Assembly (NCBI RefSeq): GCF_004027225.2
Contig: NC_044282.2
Span: 50,808,576 to 50,872,575, forward strand
Length of the DNA stretch: 64,000 nt
Reading direction: 5' to 3'
From: Strigops habroptila
Taxonomy: Eukaryota; Chordata; Aves; Psittaciformes; Psittacidae
In this document: in pieces, positions 33,421-46,695 of the stretch
How positions within the stretch are numbered: position 1 is the stretch's first letter
Layout of the letters: every line of letters begins with the position of its first letter
Translations under genes and position numbers: made by a program
The notes under the pieces: model-generated
What the model saw: the letters and a program-made list of their open reading frames with translations, nothing else
Database searches by the model: none
What the model was told of the DNA's origin: nothing

Positions 33421-36192
33421 GAAGTCAGGTGGACAAGGTACAAGAATAAAATACAACAGACATAATTTTCTTATCAGCCTTAAGACTAACTCTGTTAGGT
33501 TGTATCTTAGGTATTTGAAGTAGTTTTTAGAAGTGGTGTGGCAGTAACCAAAAATAGCAGTCTCAATTTAAACTACAGACACTCATGTTGCCCTGAAGGG
33601 AACCAGAGCCAAAAAACCATGGTCAGTTCTAGGAATTCAGAGGTAACATAATACAAAGGGTTTCAACAGCAGAAACCTTATATATGGCTTGCTCTGCAGT
33701 CATCAGGTTTTTAAGGGGTAGATCTTAGTGTTTATAAATCCATTATTCACAGTTAGGCAATTCTGAAGTCTGCCTTCTAGTTTTAATAGTATATCGACAG
33801 AAAACACTTTTTTCACCTCCTCTACATGGCTATTAACCTGATGCTTGGAAAGCATTGCAAGAGCATGACTGGAAATCTTTCTCTGAGGGAAGACTTTGGC
33901 TTTGCTCTGTGGTTAATGGTCAAATGCTACTTCTCACTCATAGATGAGCAGGTCTTATAAAAATCTTAAGGGAATGATTCTTTGAAGCATATATAGTTAT
34001 TGGAGAAAAATGGCTTATTCTGTTAAATAAAATTAAGGATGAGAAAAGGTAATGTAACTGTTGATTCAACAGAATGCTAAATGCAGCAATTGGAGGGGGG
34101 GGGGGAAGGGAAGGAACTATTTAAATTAAAGGGCAGTGCTGTCAGAAGAAAAGTTATTATAAACTGGCCCAGAGGCAAGAAATACTTTAAAACCATCAAG
34201 GCAGAGTGGTCCAACACCTCTTTCCAATAGGAATAGCAGAGACAAAAATCCTGAGTTTCAAGGATGGAATTTGACCCTTTGTATAAAAGATTAAAAGACA
34301 GTTACCTCCTGTGACCTGAGAAATTTCAGTAATTTCTGCTAGAAAGTTGTAGGTAGCAATCTGTTGTTACAATGAAATTCAGAATAGCTACCAGTGTTTT
34401 TTTATCGCTATTAAACTCGTACAAAATATGGACAATACAATAAAAATGAGATAAAATGAAGACAGCCCTTCCAAGTTGTTTAACATGAGTGAAACCAGTG
34501 TGAAGTTGTTGTTTGTGGAAACTGGCTTGAGGATAATTAGAGCCTCTGAATATGGCCTTCTAATCTGTCTCAGGCCTTCCAATAAACATATGTTGATTTT
34601 TGACTTTAAAAGAGAGAGCTGGAGTTCAAAAATTACTTAAGGACCAACTATTCAAAATATTGTATGGAACATCAGCTCAATTTTTCCTATTGATTTGTTC
34701 ATGTCAATTTCTCTAAGAAGACAAAAATATTCTAATGGGATTTCTGTCGTTTGGTTTTGTTTTGGTTTTTTTTTCTGCTGGAAAAAACATTACAAATTAT
34801 ATGAAGAATTACTGATTCTGAGAAGAAAACAGACAAATAAAAATGTTTTTTAAAATACAAAGAAGTTAAAATATTTTCCTCCATACACCTAGTATTAGCC
34901 TATGAATGTGTAAAATTACAAAAGGGTGCTAAATGTATGAAATAAGAAGAAAGCTTCAGAGGCTGTACTGATTTTAAATCACAACGTAGGCTCACAAAAC
35001 CTGTGAATCAGCCATTTTCCTTCTCTTCACAGCCCTGACAACCTCCATTCCCTTCCATTATGACTGTAATTTCTTGCTGTAACTGAAATGTAAGACACAA
35101 GTGAGAGGAGATGACTACCATTCTCATATCTTTCTTCAGATGCAGGTGAGTTTACTGAAGTTTGAAGCAAAATTAACTGGGTAGTAGACTTCTTGCATGT
35201 TCCCATTATGTTTAGCTTTCTGAAGCTCGAGAAAAATCTTAGGAAAGAGTCTGAGAAAAAGTTTCTAGTACAAAAAAAAAAATAAATTAAAATTAAAAGA
35301 TTTAATTGTTAAGGACTAGGAGCATATGGGCCCATTTGAGGTTTGAAGATCCAGCTGCTTATGGCTAAAGTGAACTGCACCTATGTTACACAGTAATGTG
35401 ATTCCAATGAGCTTGATGCTGAAAACAAAACATGGTCAGGGGTTACAAGAAATCAGCTACAAGGAAGCACTGTAATTTAATTATGCACTTTCTGTGTGCT
35501 TCCCACATTTTTTCTGTTGGTACCAGTGACTTTCAGATAAAAACTGTTGGTAAGCCCAAGTAGCAGCCACACAGTATATCCACTCCTGGCTTTGAATCAT
35601 TTTTTACTGCTGTACTTCCACTGTCACAAAGCTGCTACTGAAGCCTTTAGGCACTAACGGGGTGCAGAAGAAAAGTAGAGCTTTCTCAAATCTGAAAAAT
35701 AGAGCTTTCTCAAAGCTGAAAAGTAACTTGTGACTACTGATGTTAATAGGTTTGAAAATAATACAACTTGCTGACAAAAGAAAATATGCCATTTCTGTAT
35801 GGTAGACAGATTCAGATGTAACTTTCTGGCTACTGGTTTTTGGGGGTTTTTTGGTTGGTTTTTTTTTTTTTTACAAATTGAGCTCTGTGCATCTAGCTAA
35901 AACAGTAGCAACTAATGCATCCATCTCTCAGGGTCCCTTGGGCAAACCAAGCTGGCATCCAACACATTTAAGCAGTGAAAAAAGAATTAAAACACAGACA
36001 TTAGTAATTAATATAGACAGTGAGGAAAGATTAACAGTGGGAAATGGAAAACCATTTCCTTTTAAATACAGATAAGGGATAACCATTGTGCTGTTAGTGA
36101 ACGATGTTAGATACATGGAGCAGTACCTACCTATTTGCTTAAGTACTCAAATTACCTTAAGGTATTTATGTTATTTTAGTAACAGCTTCTAA
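33421..36192. other. Non-coding with short tandem repeats
   Basis: Includes G11 at 34095-34105, T-rich tracts near 35830-35872 and a 24-bp tandem duplication at 35676-35723. No gene or transposon recognised. Confidence 0.5.
35676..35723. repeat. 24-bp tandem duplication
   Basis: Two head-to-tail copies of TAGAGCTTTCTCAAATCTGA plus AAAA/AAAG, differing at two positions. Confidence 0.9.
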
Positions 36193-36800
36193 ATTCACAG
36201 TAATACAAGGCTGAAAGGGACTTCTTGGATCATGGAACCCCATGCCCTGTTACTTGAGGCAGCCATGGTGGGTAATCCTTTTATGAAGTGATCAAAGTCC
36301 TCTTAAAAACTAATTTTGTTGTTATTATTTTGATTTGAGGGAGTTGCCTCTACACCTGCAACTGCATTGCTGTTCCAGAACCTCACTCCTTCGATGCAGT
36401 ACTGAAGTTTTCAGCATAATTTTTTTCTGGCCAGTTTATATCCATCTGTTCCTGTGCCAGCACTGTTAGCTTAAAATCCCTTTTTCCTCCTCCTGGTACT
36501 CACTATATTGACATGTTTAGAAAAAACACAATCTTATACCATTTTCCCAGATCAGTCAGAGCAAGGTCTTCTAATTTTACATCTTGGTAGATCTTCTTTG
36601 TGTCATTTTTCTTTTCAATTCATCTGTTTTGAACCTGAGGAACTAGAACTGTATATTCCAAGCTCCACACATCACTGCCTTCTGCTGTGTTGTACAATGG
36701 CATTTTATGAAATCTTCTTAATGGACTTGCAATTCCATAGAGGTCTTCCTGCAGAACTCTGAAATGGAGTTCCAGTTGCTTGGGTTTCCCAACTTCAGCA
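36193..36800 (-). mobile_element. Old CR1 fragment, minus strand
   Basis: Antisense CR1 words in order: AAGGCTGAAAGGGACTTCTT, CCCATGCCCTG, TGATCAAAGTCCTCTTAAAA, CTGTTCCAGAACCTCACTCC, TTTGAACCTGAGGAACTAGA and TGTATATTCCAAGCTCCACA. Strong divergence and indels point to an old subfamily. The right boundary is approximate. Confidence 0.7.
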
Positions 36801-38167
36801 TTTCACAGCTCTGAATTTTGGTTTTCTTTTCACAATATCAGTTTTCATTCTTCCGCATTTGTTCCTAGTAGTCCACTTTCCTTTGGTTCTATAATGACCA
36901 TTATAATCAAAGGTGAAGAAATTGCTTCATTTCAGGACAGATGAACATCATCTTTTTCTACTTCCTGCATTCAAAAAAATCTTTATTTTTAGGGTACGCA
37001 CAGTGGCCCAGCTTCAGCTGGAGGCTGAGAACACTTTTGTCCAGGGAATTGCACAGCCAGCTGATGGCAGTACTCACCTGACAAGAACTTCAAACCTACT
37101 CAAGTTGAAGAGGACATGGATGTCAAATGACCCACTTCCATAGCAAAGACATTGACCATTAGACTAATAAGCAAAAGGCCACATCCTGATATTTCTTAAA
37201 ATGAAGACATTCTAGGAGTACTTTCAGGTTCAACATCATAAGTTCAGAGATACCTGAAGTGAGTACCCTTCCCTTTGACAATTTCTGTTGGCTGGTTGAT
37301 TTGTTCTGGCACTCAACACAAAGTCTGTTGTGAGTTCCTATGTGGAGCTTTGCTTTCTTTAACTTACTTGTACAGACCCAATGTGACCATGTTAACCCTA
37401 CGAGTTCAGAGCTGGGCACATAGGTCATAGGCACCATAATACCCCATAAACCATTACACTAAATGCTTAAATCTTTGTAGTAAAAATGAAGGAATATAGT
37501 TGCTCAGATTAAGGTTCAATTCATCTTGCTACCAACTTTCAGAAGCATTTCCCTATTTTACCCCATTCTTGCATGGTAAATGAGATTTACAAGTCCTGCC
37601 TATTCTGCAGCATGTTCTGTTCCGATTGACAATAGCGGATAGATACAAAAAAATGTATGCCAGTCTGCCTATCTCATACTTCCTTTGTTGTCACAAATAC
37701 CATACTTTGTGCATAATTTCCAATTGACTCACCATGAAACAGTTTAGAAATAAGAATGTTGCCAATTTTAATGTTATTTGCATGTGACATAAGATTTTTT
37801 TTGAGTTTTGGTTTTATTAATAAAATATTCAATGCAGTTTCTCTTAGATGATACGCTCTCAGCACGCTCGATACACAGTGGGATTTGTTTCAGTACAGTC
37901 AGAAATAATAACCATTACTTAAGAGAAGAAAGTGTTTTATGACCTTCCTGCCCACTTACCTTATTTTGAATCTTTATGCTAAACAATTAAACTTCTGAAA
38001 TGCCCTTTCACATTTTATTGAAGCTAAAGAATAAAATTTGTTTCCAAGCAAAGAAATCCTGATTGCTGCATTTCAAGAAAAGCTATTGCAACTGTTCTAA
38101 GAATCCCAAGATAAAGACACTGTGCTGCATAGTCTGAGGCATGGCAATTTGCTATAAATTACAAGTG
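36801..38167. other. Non-coding, nothing recognised
   Basis: No repeat or exon recognised. A minus-strand donor-like GTAAGTGGG near 37954-37962 has no matching open exon. Confidence 0.5.
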
Positions 38168-38247
38168 ATCCAGATCCTCAGCTGATGTAAACTGACAGGG
38201 CTCCACTAGCAGAGAGAGGATAACTCACACTAGCTGAGGATCTGGGG
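38168..38247. mobile_element. Palindromic MITE-like element
   Basis: CCAGATCCTCAGCT (38170-38183) is the exact reverse complement of AGCTGAGGATCTGG (38232-38245), with a 48-bp spacer that is itself partly self-complementary. The arms and the following GATGTAAACTGACAGGGCTC resemble a palindromic repeat I recall from reptile and bird genomes (arms CAGCTGAGGATCTGG, centre AGCTCCATTGA). Family name not known to me. Confidence 0.6.
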
Positions 38248-38864
38248 TTTCATTGTTACATGGTAAGGGCAGTGCCTATTTGACATGTAAGTATGAGCTG
38301 TTGGATTTGTCCTAAGGGAGGTTCATGCACTTCCTTTGTTTTTTGCTGCCAAATTCCTTTGACATTCTAATTTGGGTTTCTGAGATAATTTATAACGTAA
38401 ATACTGGTGAAGATAAGGGGGCTTTGATTCCATTTTATATGTATAGCTCCTTCTTGGAGATAATTTAATTTCTAAAGGAGTAATAATAACATCTCCAATA
38501 ATGATGCTTTCAGGGAATATAGCCCATGATAAACTGTAACCAAATGAAGATGACATTAGATCATCCTTCCAGATTATGCAGTGTTAATTTAAGATTGGAG
38601 GAAACTGAGACGTGTGCGAACTAAACTGTATTCTGCGATATTCAATCTATGTATCTAATGCAACATCTCCAAATATATATTCAGAGGAAAACCTGTTTAT
38701 TCAAAACCTAAACTGTTGTCCCCAGAACTGATCATAAATATTGTAAAGTTTTCTTTATATTTATGTTTATATTCTGTTTATATATCTTTAAGCTGAAGTG
38801 GTATGTGGGAGCTCCTGGAGAATGCAGCTTTCTGATGTAATATAGATGCAAAGGCACAAAGAAA
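38248..38864. other. Non-coding, nothing recognised
   Basis: AT-rich, no repeat or exon seen. Confidence 0.5.
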
Positions 38865-39010
38865 AACAAAGTCTCTCCTGAAGAGCTTACTGCTTAAATT
38901 GCTGGGGAAGAAAAAGAGATCTTCACTATAGAAATGGGGTATAGACAGATTAAATTACTTGCTCCAGGTCATTCCTGAATAACAGTTCAATGCCTTAAGC
39001 ATGAGGTCAT
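38865..39010 (-). mobile_element. MIR-like/CORE-SINE fossil, minus strand
   Basis: TCTCCTGAAGAGCTTACTGC (consensus 'ccctcaaggagcttacagtc') is followed by GATTAAATTACTTGCTCCAG and GTCATTCCTGAATAACAG (consensus 'gttaagtgacttgcccaaggtcacacagctaataagtgg'). Order and spacing fit an antisense CORE-SINE. Confidence 0.55.
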
Positions 39011-42000
39011 TCTTTTGTTCCATTTTGGGTCAAGTATTTGTAAAATGAAGGTGTACCTTTCTTCTGCTTTTTCTACTTCTTTTTTTTTCCTTCGAAGCAA
39101 TCTACACAAAACCAGAAAAGCAGAATATTTTCAGAAGCACCTGTGTCAGGTGTTCAGAAATGAGTCAGGCTTGACACCATTTGCAAAAAAAAAGGTGTTA
39201 AAATGGCTTTCAAGCTCTTTTCAACCAACATCTTCTCTTGGAAAGTAACAATCTCTTTGTCTACTTGTTGCCCAAATCCAGAGGTAGATAAATTATAACA
39301 GCACTACAATTTGCAACAACACAAAGAAATCTGACTTCCTTGGAATTGCACTTTATATATACTCAAAAATGCTTCAACATGTCAGGTTTGAGTATCTGAC
39401 TCAGGGCTGGCACCTCTGTTGTCAGAGGGTAGGAACAAAATACTCTTTAGTTTAAGTTCTCTGAAATGCTTCGTGGGGAGCCATGCTCAGAGCATAGTAA
39501 GACGCAGATACAGAAGATGGAGTGGTGGCAAACCCTTTCATTTCCAGCAGGAAAAGAAGTACCAGCTTTTTCACTCCAGGTTCAGTGCCCATCTCAGAAT
39601 CTTTGAATTTGCATTTCACCCTTGACCACAGCGTTACAGGTAAATGATTCATCTTTTCTTTTAAGGAAGTACTCCAATTTCCTTCTATAAGAAACCTTTA
39701 TTTTATTTTGGTCATTATGTTACTCTAGTAGTGGGAGAAGACAAGTTTGAACAATTCTAAAGGAGGAATAGAAACTGGGGTTTCTTGATAGGTTGGGATG
39801 GCCCACTGTGTTGTGCAGGGCTAATGTACTATATTTTGAAAGCAAAAGCAATAATCACTTACAGGAAATGAAAATTTTTACAGTGTCATTTGGCGTAACT
39901 TTCTGCACTTTTTGGTTCCCAAGTGGATGGATACATCTAAACTCTCAGCAGAGAAGAAGACTGTATCCTTAGCTTGTGCTAAATGGCAGCATGAAGACTT
40001 TGTGTAGTCCCTTTTTAAATCTGTATCTCTTTATATTGCCTTTTGTTTTTAGGTTTCTTGCTGTACAGGGAGACTAATAGTGTAAACTAAAGTGTCCTAA
40101 AATCCATTTTGGGAACTGGGATCCCCCCAAAAAAAGCAAAAAATTGCATCCCAAGGGCTGTTCTGTACTGCTGACTTCACAAACATGGATCAGGTTTTAT
40201 GCAAGAGGACATTTGATGGCCAGCTGAGTCATTTTATGCTTCATTCAAATGAACGAACATTTTCTCTTTTGTGCAAAACAGGTGTGAAGTCTATAAAGTG
40301 CTGGGGGAACAGCTGGTAAAACACACGGGTCAAATGTAGATATCGTGGTAGGCTTCCTCTAAGGAAAATGAGGAGTCAGCACTGCTTGTGCTTGCTTGCT
40401 CTCTCCAGGAACATGCCAGTAAGCTCCAGTGAGGTCTTCAAGCGAGTAAGTAAGTGCACAACTACACATCACCCCACACCAAAGGGTTTTCTGCCAAATT
40501 GCAGAGGAGACAGGCAGCCTTTTGTTTTAGTACCCAAAACCAGGCAAGGCACTTACTCACTCACTATAGCAACTGTCACTGTGAGAGTGATGGCAGTGGG
40601 AACTAAACCGCCACAAGTGAAACTGAATCAGCTCCTCTGGAAGGAGAGCAGCATTCCTAGCATACTTTCAGGGCCTCAGGCCAGTGAGGAGAAAGATCCT
40701 TTATTTCAATCTTTCTCCCTTTGGCTTCAGAACTAGCTGCACTGATAAGCTAAGTCCTCTCCTCGTCCACACTGTCATTTTGACAGCTTGATGCTCTCTA
40801 CTCCCTCTTCTTCCTCTTCACCAACCATTTTAAGAAAGCTTACTATGGTTTGAAAGAATTCTGGGAAAACAAACAAACAAACAATCAACCCAAAACTTTA
40901 AAATTAATGAGAATCCATATCTAGCTCATTGCAGAGACCATATGGAAATCTGGTTCCTCACTAGTACTCCCAGAAACAGCCCTTTGAATGCCTGAAGGAT
41001 GCTCTTCTTTTTGAATATAATTCTGTTGATTGTGTGGCAGTAGTGAAAAGACTGAACTAAGGAGAGTGTGTGTCTTCCTTCCATCCTTCCTTCTGTATTT
41101 CCTCCCCACAGAAGAGAGGGGAGAAACAGTTATGCTTAATTTCTCTCTCTCATTCTTCAGAATTACCAGCAACCAGCAGACTCAGATGGACTGATAAAGC
41201 AGGTAGAAGGAACAATGTGTCTTTTTAAGCATATAAAGACCTAGAGGTCTGAACACTGAAGCCACATTTAAGAGAACAAGACGGGCAGCTGTGAGAGGGA
41301 TAGCTAAGATGGGCATGGAGAACAGCTCTTGAGTTACCTCTGACACTCTGACACATACACTAGAGCTTCAAGGAGGTACTGATAGGATGGGCATCAGAGT
41401 CCTTGTGAACTTTTTTTGAGGTTTCTTAACTACATAAATAAACTTGAGCTCCCCATAAGTCTTTTTTTTTATCTTTCTGTTCTTTCTCTTCAGTCTAGTT
41501 CGTCTTTCCAATAAACTGTGTTTCTATGCAGGGAAAAAACACTTAGGAAAAGAAAAGGCTATTTTTTTTTAATTCCTTTTTTTATTTCCCATAATGGGGG
41601 TATGAGGTTCTTGAAGTGGGATTGTGAAAGTATATGCAGTGTTGGCTGCTGCCGGTACCAGCTAGCAGAAGGGTTACACCTCTTGGTTTTAGTTTTGCAT
41701 AGACAGAAAAAAGACATGGCAGCTGGTACATGAAATCTCTGTGATGTGGAAGCTGTTCATTCCATTTCCATGGATGTACACTCTTTTTGCTGTGTGTTTC
41801 TCTCAAACATCAGTAATAAAATCTCCTGTATACATCCTTAGATAGTAGCAATATGCATATATATAGGATCCAAACAATAACCAGAGCAAAGATTATGTGG
41901 CAATCCTGGTTCAAAACTCTATTCCTTCTTCTCACATTACCTCATTTTTTATGCTTTTAGCTTTCACCTACAACAACCTTTTCTGAACATAATTGTTTGA

Positions 42001-44944
42001 TGTTTAACACTATATCCGACCACCGCCTATCACATAGTGATCTTTATCTCTACTTCTATCTCTTTCTCCTTAAATTCATCACAATATCAGATAATTGAAT
42101 GTAGAAAGCTGAGCTCCTCCAGCTTTTCCATTGAAAGATTTTCTACTGCATCTTCCTTGTAATGCTTGCCAGGGCTGATGTTGGTAGCACAGGCTGTGAA
42201 TTATGCTTGGCTGAGAGATAATAGGAGATTTAATTAGATTAGAACAATTCTGGAAATAACCTTATTTGTGTAGCAAAGAAGGTAAAGGGACACTCAAATA
42301 ACACAACTATAAACTATCTCATTAGCAATAGCTTTTAAATCACTGATAATTACCTCTTCATTTTATCAGCCCTTTTAGTTGACAAGCTGGAATTAAAATG
42401 AAGATATTTTTGCAAAGGTTTAATTTAACTCCCACTTTTGACCTTAATGTTTGGGCAATTGATCCTTAAAGACTTTCCTTTTAGTTCAGAGGGTGATGAT
42501 CTTGCAGACAAATAAGTCTGTGAGTAAGGTAAGCTACCTTATAAACTTGCTATTCATTATTTTTTCTGTGCTACATTACTTCCTGCATACTCTTCCTTAC
42601 AGTCAATGCAAAGAAGTCTATGTCTTGATAAAAACACTGTAAGCTGGACCAAATTTCCTCAGAGTAGGACTGCAAATGGACAGCTAATATAAAGAAAAAA
42701 ACATCTGGTAAATCCACCCTTGTGATCTTGTATTAGTTTGTGGATCCAGAGCTTTCTATTGACCTCCCAGTGTTTTAAGTAAATGCTTAATCTGCCTCAT
42801 CCTGTTGTCCATGAAATAGGGAAAATAAATGAAAATGTTTTTCAGCTAATGACCAGAAATTCTTGCTGCAGATGGAAAGCTTAGGTTTATATTACATGAA
42901 AGTTATCAGATCTTTCTCTGCCATCTTGTCAGGACTGTGGTCATCAGTCCTTTCCCTCCCACCACACCACATGAACTAGATCCCTCAAATTACATAGAAA
43001 TGGCACAGGAATAGAGCATGCTGTATAAAAACTTTTCAGCTCTTGAACTTGATTTTTCCATTAGTATAAAATAGCCTAAATTTGATGAGTTTCTTGGACA
43101 GAAGTTTAAAGGTTGAAGGAGAAATATAAAGAAGTTTGAGTTTTCTGATGGCATAAATCATTGGACAGAATTATCTGACAATTCTAGACGTGTAAATAAG
43201 GTTTTAAAGTTGTTATTACAATTTTAAATCAATAATGAAGTATTATTAATGTTAATAGATTTTTCCCAACACTAAAATAATATTAGAAAATATTTCTTTA
43301 GAAAAGAAAGTCATGTTGCTTTAATATTTTTTTGGACACTTTCTTGTTCAGGAGAATCTAAACAGAAAAATTATTTTATATTTAATATGTCTTTATTATG
43401 CTCACTACCTTAAATTAGATTTTAATTCTATGTTCTCTTCTTTGACACTTTCAACTCAAAACTCTTAAGAATTTTTCAGTTCATAAATCTTTTTACTTTC
43501 AGTGTGAAGTGTATACTGGTAGAAAATATAACTTTCACTTCTGCACACCCATCCACCCCCCCAAAAAAAAATTTACTAAATTTAAACGTGTATGTTTATT
43601 TTATACTGGACTAAAATCCCAAAAAACTAGCAACCTTCGTTATATGACTGTCTGTTCCCTAGTTGTCTGACCCTTGTGTCTGAGAGAAGAGTGCACCACT
43701 AGTAAGTTCCTTAGCATGAAGCAGCAGTTGAGGGAGGCAGTGAAGAATGAAGAAAATGACCACCCAACTAGAGGCAGATGATAGTACACAAATCCAAAGT
43801 ACTATAAAAACAAAATAGAAAGAATTTAATACTCAGAAACTCTTCTAACCTCCTGGTGGTCTTGATTTTTATCTCAGTTACACCAAGGAATGAATTAATT
43901 CAAGTTAATCTATCTCTTATGCAGTAATGTGGATCCAAATTTGTGCCACGATATGTTAATTACTCTTAACAAGCTACAGTAATTAATGAATTACACTAAT
44001 TCACTATGTTGTTGTTAAAGCAATGGTATAGTGGTCACAATTCCTTTAGCTTTCTGTGTTGCAGGTAAAAATAGTTTATCCTGTGGGGTGCAGTGATCAT
44101 AAATTGCATACATAATGACATAATAAAGTTAACATTTAACTGTTATCACCTTTAGAAAACAGAAGCGATTAATAATTTTCCCTATAGTCCAACAGCACTC
44201 AACGTTTGTCTAAGGAAGGAAAGGCAAATGTAACTTAAATACATATGTTAAAAAGACTGCAAGAAAAGTTAGTGGGCAGATTCCTAATGACTTTTCTGAT
44301 ATTTGGATCAGGGCCTATATGACCTCTCAAATTTTCCCAGACATCTATATCATGTATCTTCTAGAATGCCTTTTCTTGTCCTTTGTAGTGCTGAAGGCAC
44401 TACATGATACAAGTAATGCCACAATACTGTTTGTTGCTATTCTGCTTTTATGAATCAGTTAAAAGATGGCAAAGCAAAAGTTACTGGAAACTTGCGTTCA
44501 CACAGGCTTTTTTCAACAGAGGTTTTTCACATCACTGAGGTTTCTGCTTACTTTGGAGTTAAATCTGTGTTTGCAAGCCTGTATGTATGGCATAGCACAA
44601 AGCACATAAGTCAGCAGGGCAGCAGTTGTCTAGCACTGCTCTTTGCAAAGTGAGCGGGAGGCTTTCCTGGCAGTTTGCATGGGAACACTCAAAACCTTGT
44701 ACAGCTGCTTCACATGTCCAGTGTATGAGTTCAAATATAGGAAAGAGAGAGAAAGAGATGTTACTTCTTACTACTGTTCTGAGAATGCAATATATTTGCA
44801 ACACGCTGCATTTTTATTATATTTCATCACAGGTTGCTTGATATTATGTCATTAGGCATTTATTTCCTTAGTGTAAGAATGCATTGGAAAAATGGGCAAC
44901 AGAATCCCAGAATGGGGTTGCTTTTTGTTAGATATAATGTAATC
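39011..44944. other. Long AT-rich non-coding stretch
   Basis: Nearly 6 kb without a recognised transposon or exon, notable in this repeat-bearing window. 42290-42480 (TCACTGATAATTACC, AGTTGACAAGCTGGAATTAA) and 43910-44200 (ATGTTAATTACTC, AATTAATGAATTACAC) look like conserved non-coding sequence by composition and TAAT-core density. Open frames (40368-40736, 122 codons, and shorter ones) match nothing I know. Confidence 0.4.
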
Positions 44945-45068
44945 GAAGTAAGACTGTTCTTGCCTCAGCAAACTTGCAGTCTTGAGAGATGAGAGAGAAA
45001 AAAAAAATTGTCTAAGGCCTCTCAAGGCTAATAAGTGGCAGGACTGTTTCCTGAATGCTGCCACATGA
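44945..45068 (-). mobile_element. MIR-like/CORE-SINE fossil, minus strand
   Basis: GACTGTTCTTGCCTCAGCAA and ACTTGCAGTCTTGAGAGATG, then GTCTAAGGCCTCTCAAGG and CTAATAAGTGGCAGGACTGT, match the antisense CORE-SINE order ('cctcaaggagcttacagtct ... cccaaggtcacacagctaataagtggcagagctg'). Same family as 38865-39010. Confidence 0.6.
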
Positions 45069-45172
45069 TATCAAATTTGTTTCCTCACCTTCACTTCAGA
45101 TTTAAAAAGAAAATTCACACCTTGAAAATTTCTCAAAAGGATGAAAGCTTTGCTGTGGTATTTATCTTGCAG

Positions 45173-45332
45173 AAAGGAAAATAAAAGTGCACTAATTAAT
45201 TTCACCCTGCCAAAATATCTGATGCTGGGTTATAGGTTGCAAAATCATACAGAAGTTAACTGTTATATAAAATTATTATACATTTATAGTATAAATGAGT
45301 TATTCAGCTTACAATTGGTTCATCTGTTAAAG
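45173..45332 (+). other. Candidate internal exon, unproven
   Basis: An acceptor-like TTTATCTTGCAG ends at 45172 and a near-consensus donor TTAAAGGTAAGTC (GT at 45333) closes 160 bp. One frame stays open throughout (53 codons plus one leading base), starting KENKSALINFTLPKYLMLG. Composition is as AT-rich as the flank, giving Ile/Leu/Tyr/Asn-rich peptide with no known domain, so chance is likely. Confidence 0.12.
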
Positions 45333-45459
45333 GTAAGTCAAAAAAACATTTCATGTTGGGCAAGCTGTGAATAAACTCAAAGCACTGTCAATACAAGATG
45401 GGAAATGACATGTAAAATGTGAACACAATATGAAAAAAAAGGTAGGATGACAGAAAGTG

Positions 45460-45775
45460 GAGTTGAAAAGAATTTTAAGGGGTCATCTACCAGATCCTCT
45501 CTGCTGAAGTCAGAAGGAATAGTAGCCATATAACACTTTCCCAATATGTTCTCTAAATTTTCAATAATTTATGTTTTTTGGGCTCCCTAGACCATCTAAT
45601 GCTTAATTAGCCTTACCATTAGAAAATATTTTTCCTTGTATCCAATTTAACTCCCTTGCTGGCAATTTAAATTCATTATTTCTCTCTATTGCTACTTGGA
45701 CATAGAAAAGAGTTTATTCCCTTCCTCCCTTTCTGCAACAGCTTTTTATGTAACTGAAGACTTAGAAGAAAAAAT
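45460..45775 (-). mobile_element. Old CR1 (X/Y/L3-like) fragment, minus strand
   Basis: Antisense landmarks of an old CR1 3' region: GGGGTCATCTACCAGATCCT, CCATTAGAAAATATTTTTCC, TTAACTCCCTTGCTGGCAAT, TTCATTATTTCTCTC, TTTATTCCCTTCCTCC, TTTTTATGTAACTGAAGACT. The order matches the 'ccttgctgcaatttaagcccattatttcttgtc ... cttttatgtatttgaagactg' region. Confidence 0.75.
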
Positions 45776-46695
45776 TACTACACTTTTTTTTTTTCTCTTT
45801 CTATTTTTGTAATGGACAGACTTTATTTCATTAATTTTTTTCATGAAAAAAAAGATAATTGCATCATTCCATCAAATCTGAGCATTAAGCCTGGTGACTA
45901 ACTCCTTAACTGAAAGAATGAATGTGGAATAAATGCAGATATTTTAATGAACAGCAAAATTAAAAAGCAAACCAAAACAAAAACAACAAAGCAAACAAAC
46001 AGAACCACCACAGCAACAAATGTTCTTTGCATATGTCCTTGATGGAATTACATATCTGAAATAGAAAGTCCAGACACAGTTTCCTATTTCAGACTTCATA
46101 ACTTAAAATGTGAAATTGTCTTTAGCTTCTGTTTTGGCATCTATAAAACAGGTAAGTGACGTGTAAGAAAGAAAAATATAGAAAAATTCATTAAGGCAAT
46201 ATTGCAATTAATTTTATTCAGCTGAGTTTTTCTAAAAGGGCATTTCATGGAGCGCTACATGCTGAACACAGCAGAATTTTGTAAGGATCTTTTTGTAAGG
46301 ATCTGCACTTTCAAGGTGGAGGCGTTAATGGATATCTTTTTGAAAATGCTCACCCAAATCCAGAAATCTATAGGTAGAGGACTAAAGCTTTCAGAGTCCG
46401 CTGGTAAGTTGTAATGGGGCTTCGAAGCATGTGCTGAGACTGAAACAAGAAATGGACTCCTTGTGAGCTTGACACAACAACAAAGAGAGTATTAAATTCC
46501 TTAATAAAAGAGAAGTACTCAAGTAGAAAATGCCTTGAGATAAAATGGTGATGGAAATTCCCTCAAATCCTACATGAAAAACAGTAGTTGAAGGCTGAAG
46601 AATATGGACAGTGTGATGCAAGGAACTATGAACCGAAGACCTATTCCGAATGCTCAGTCCTCTATGGGTACTTGTGAATGCTTGCATTTGAGCTA
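45776..46695. other. Non-coding, simple repeats only
   Basis: T-rich tract at 45785-45815, A/C-rich tract near 45960-46020, and a perfect 14-bp tandem duplication TTTTGTAAGGATCT at 46277-46304. No gene recognised. Confidence 0.5.
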
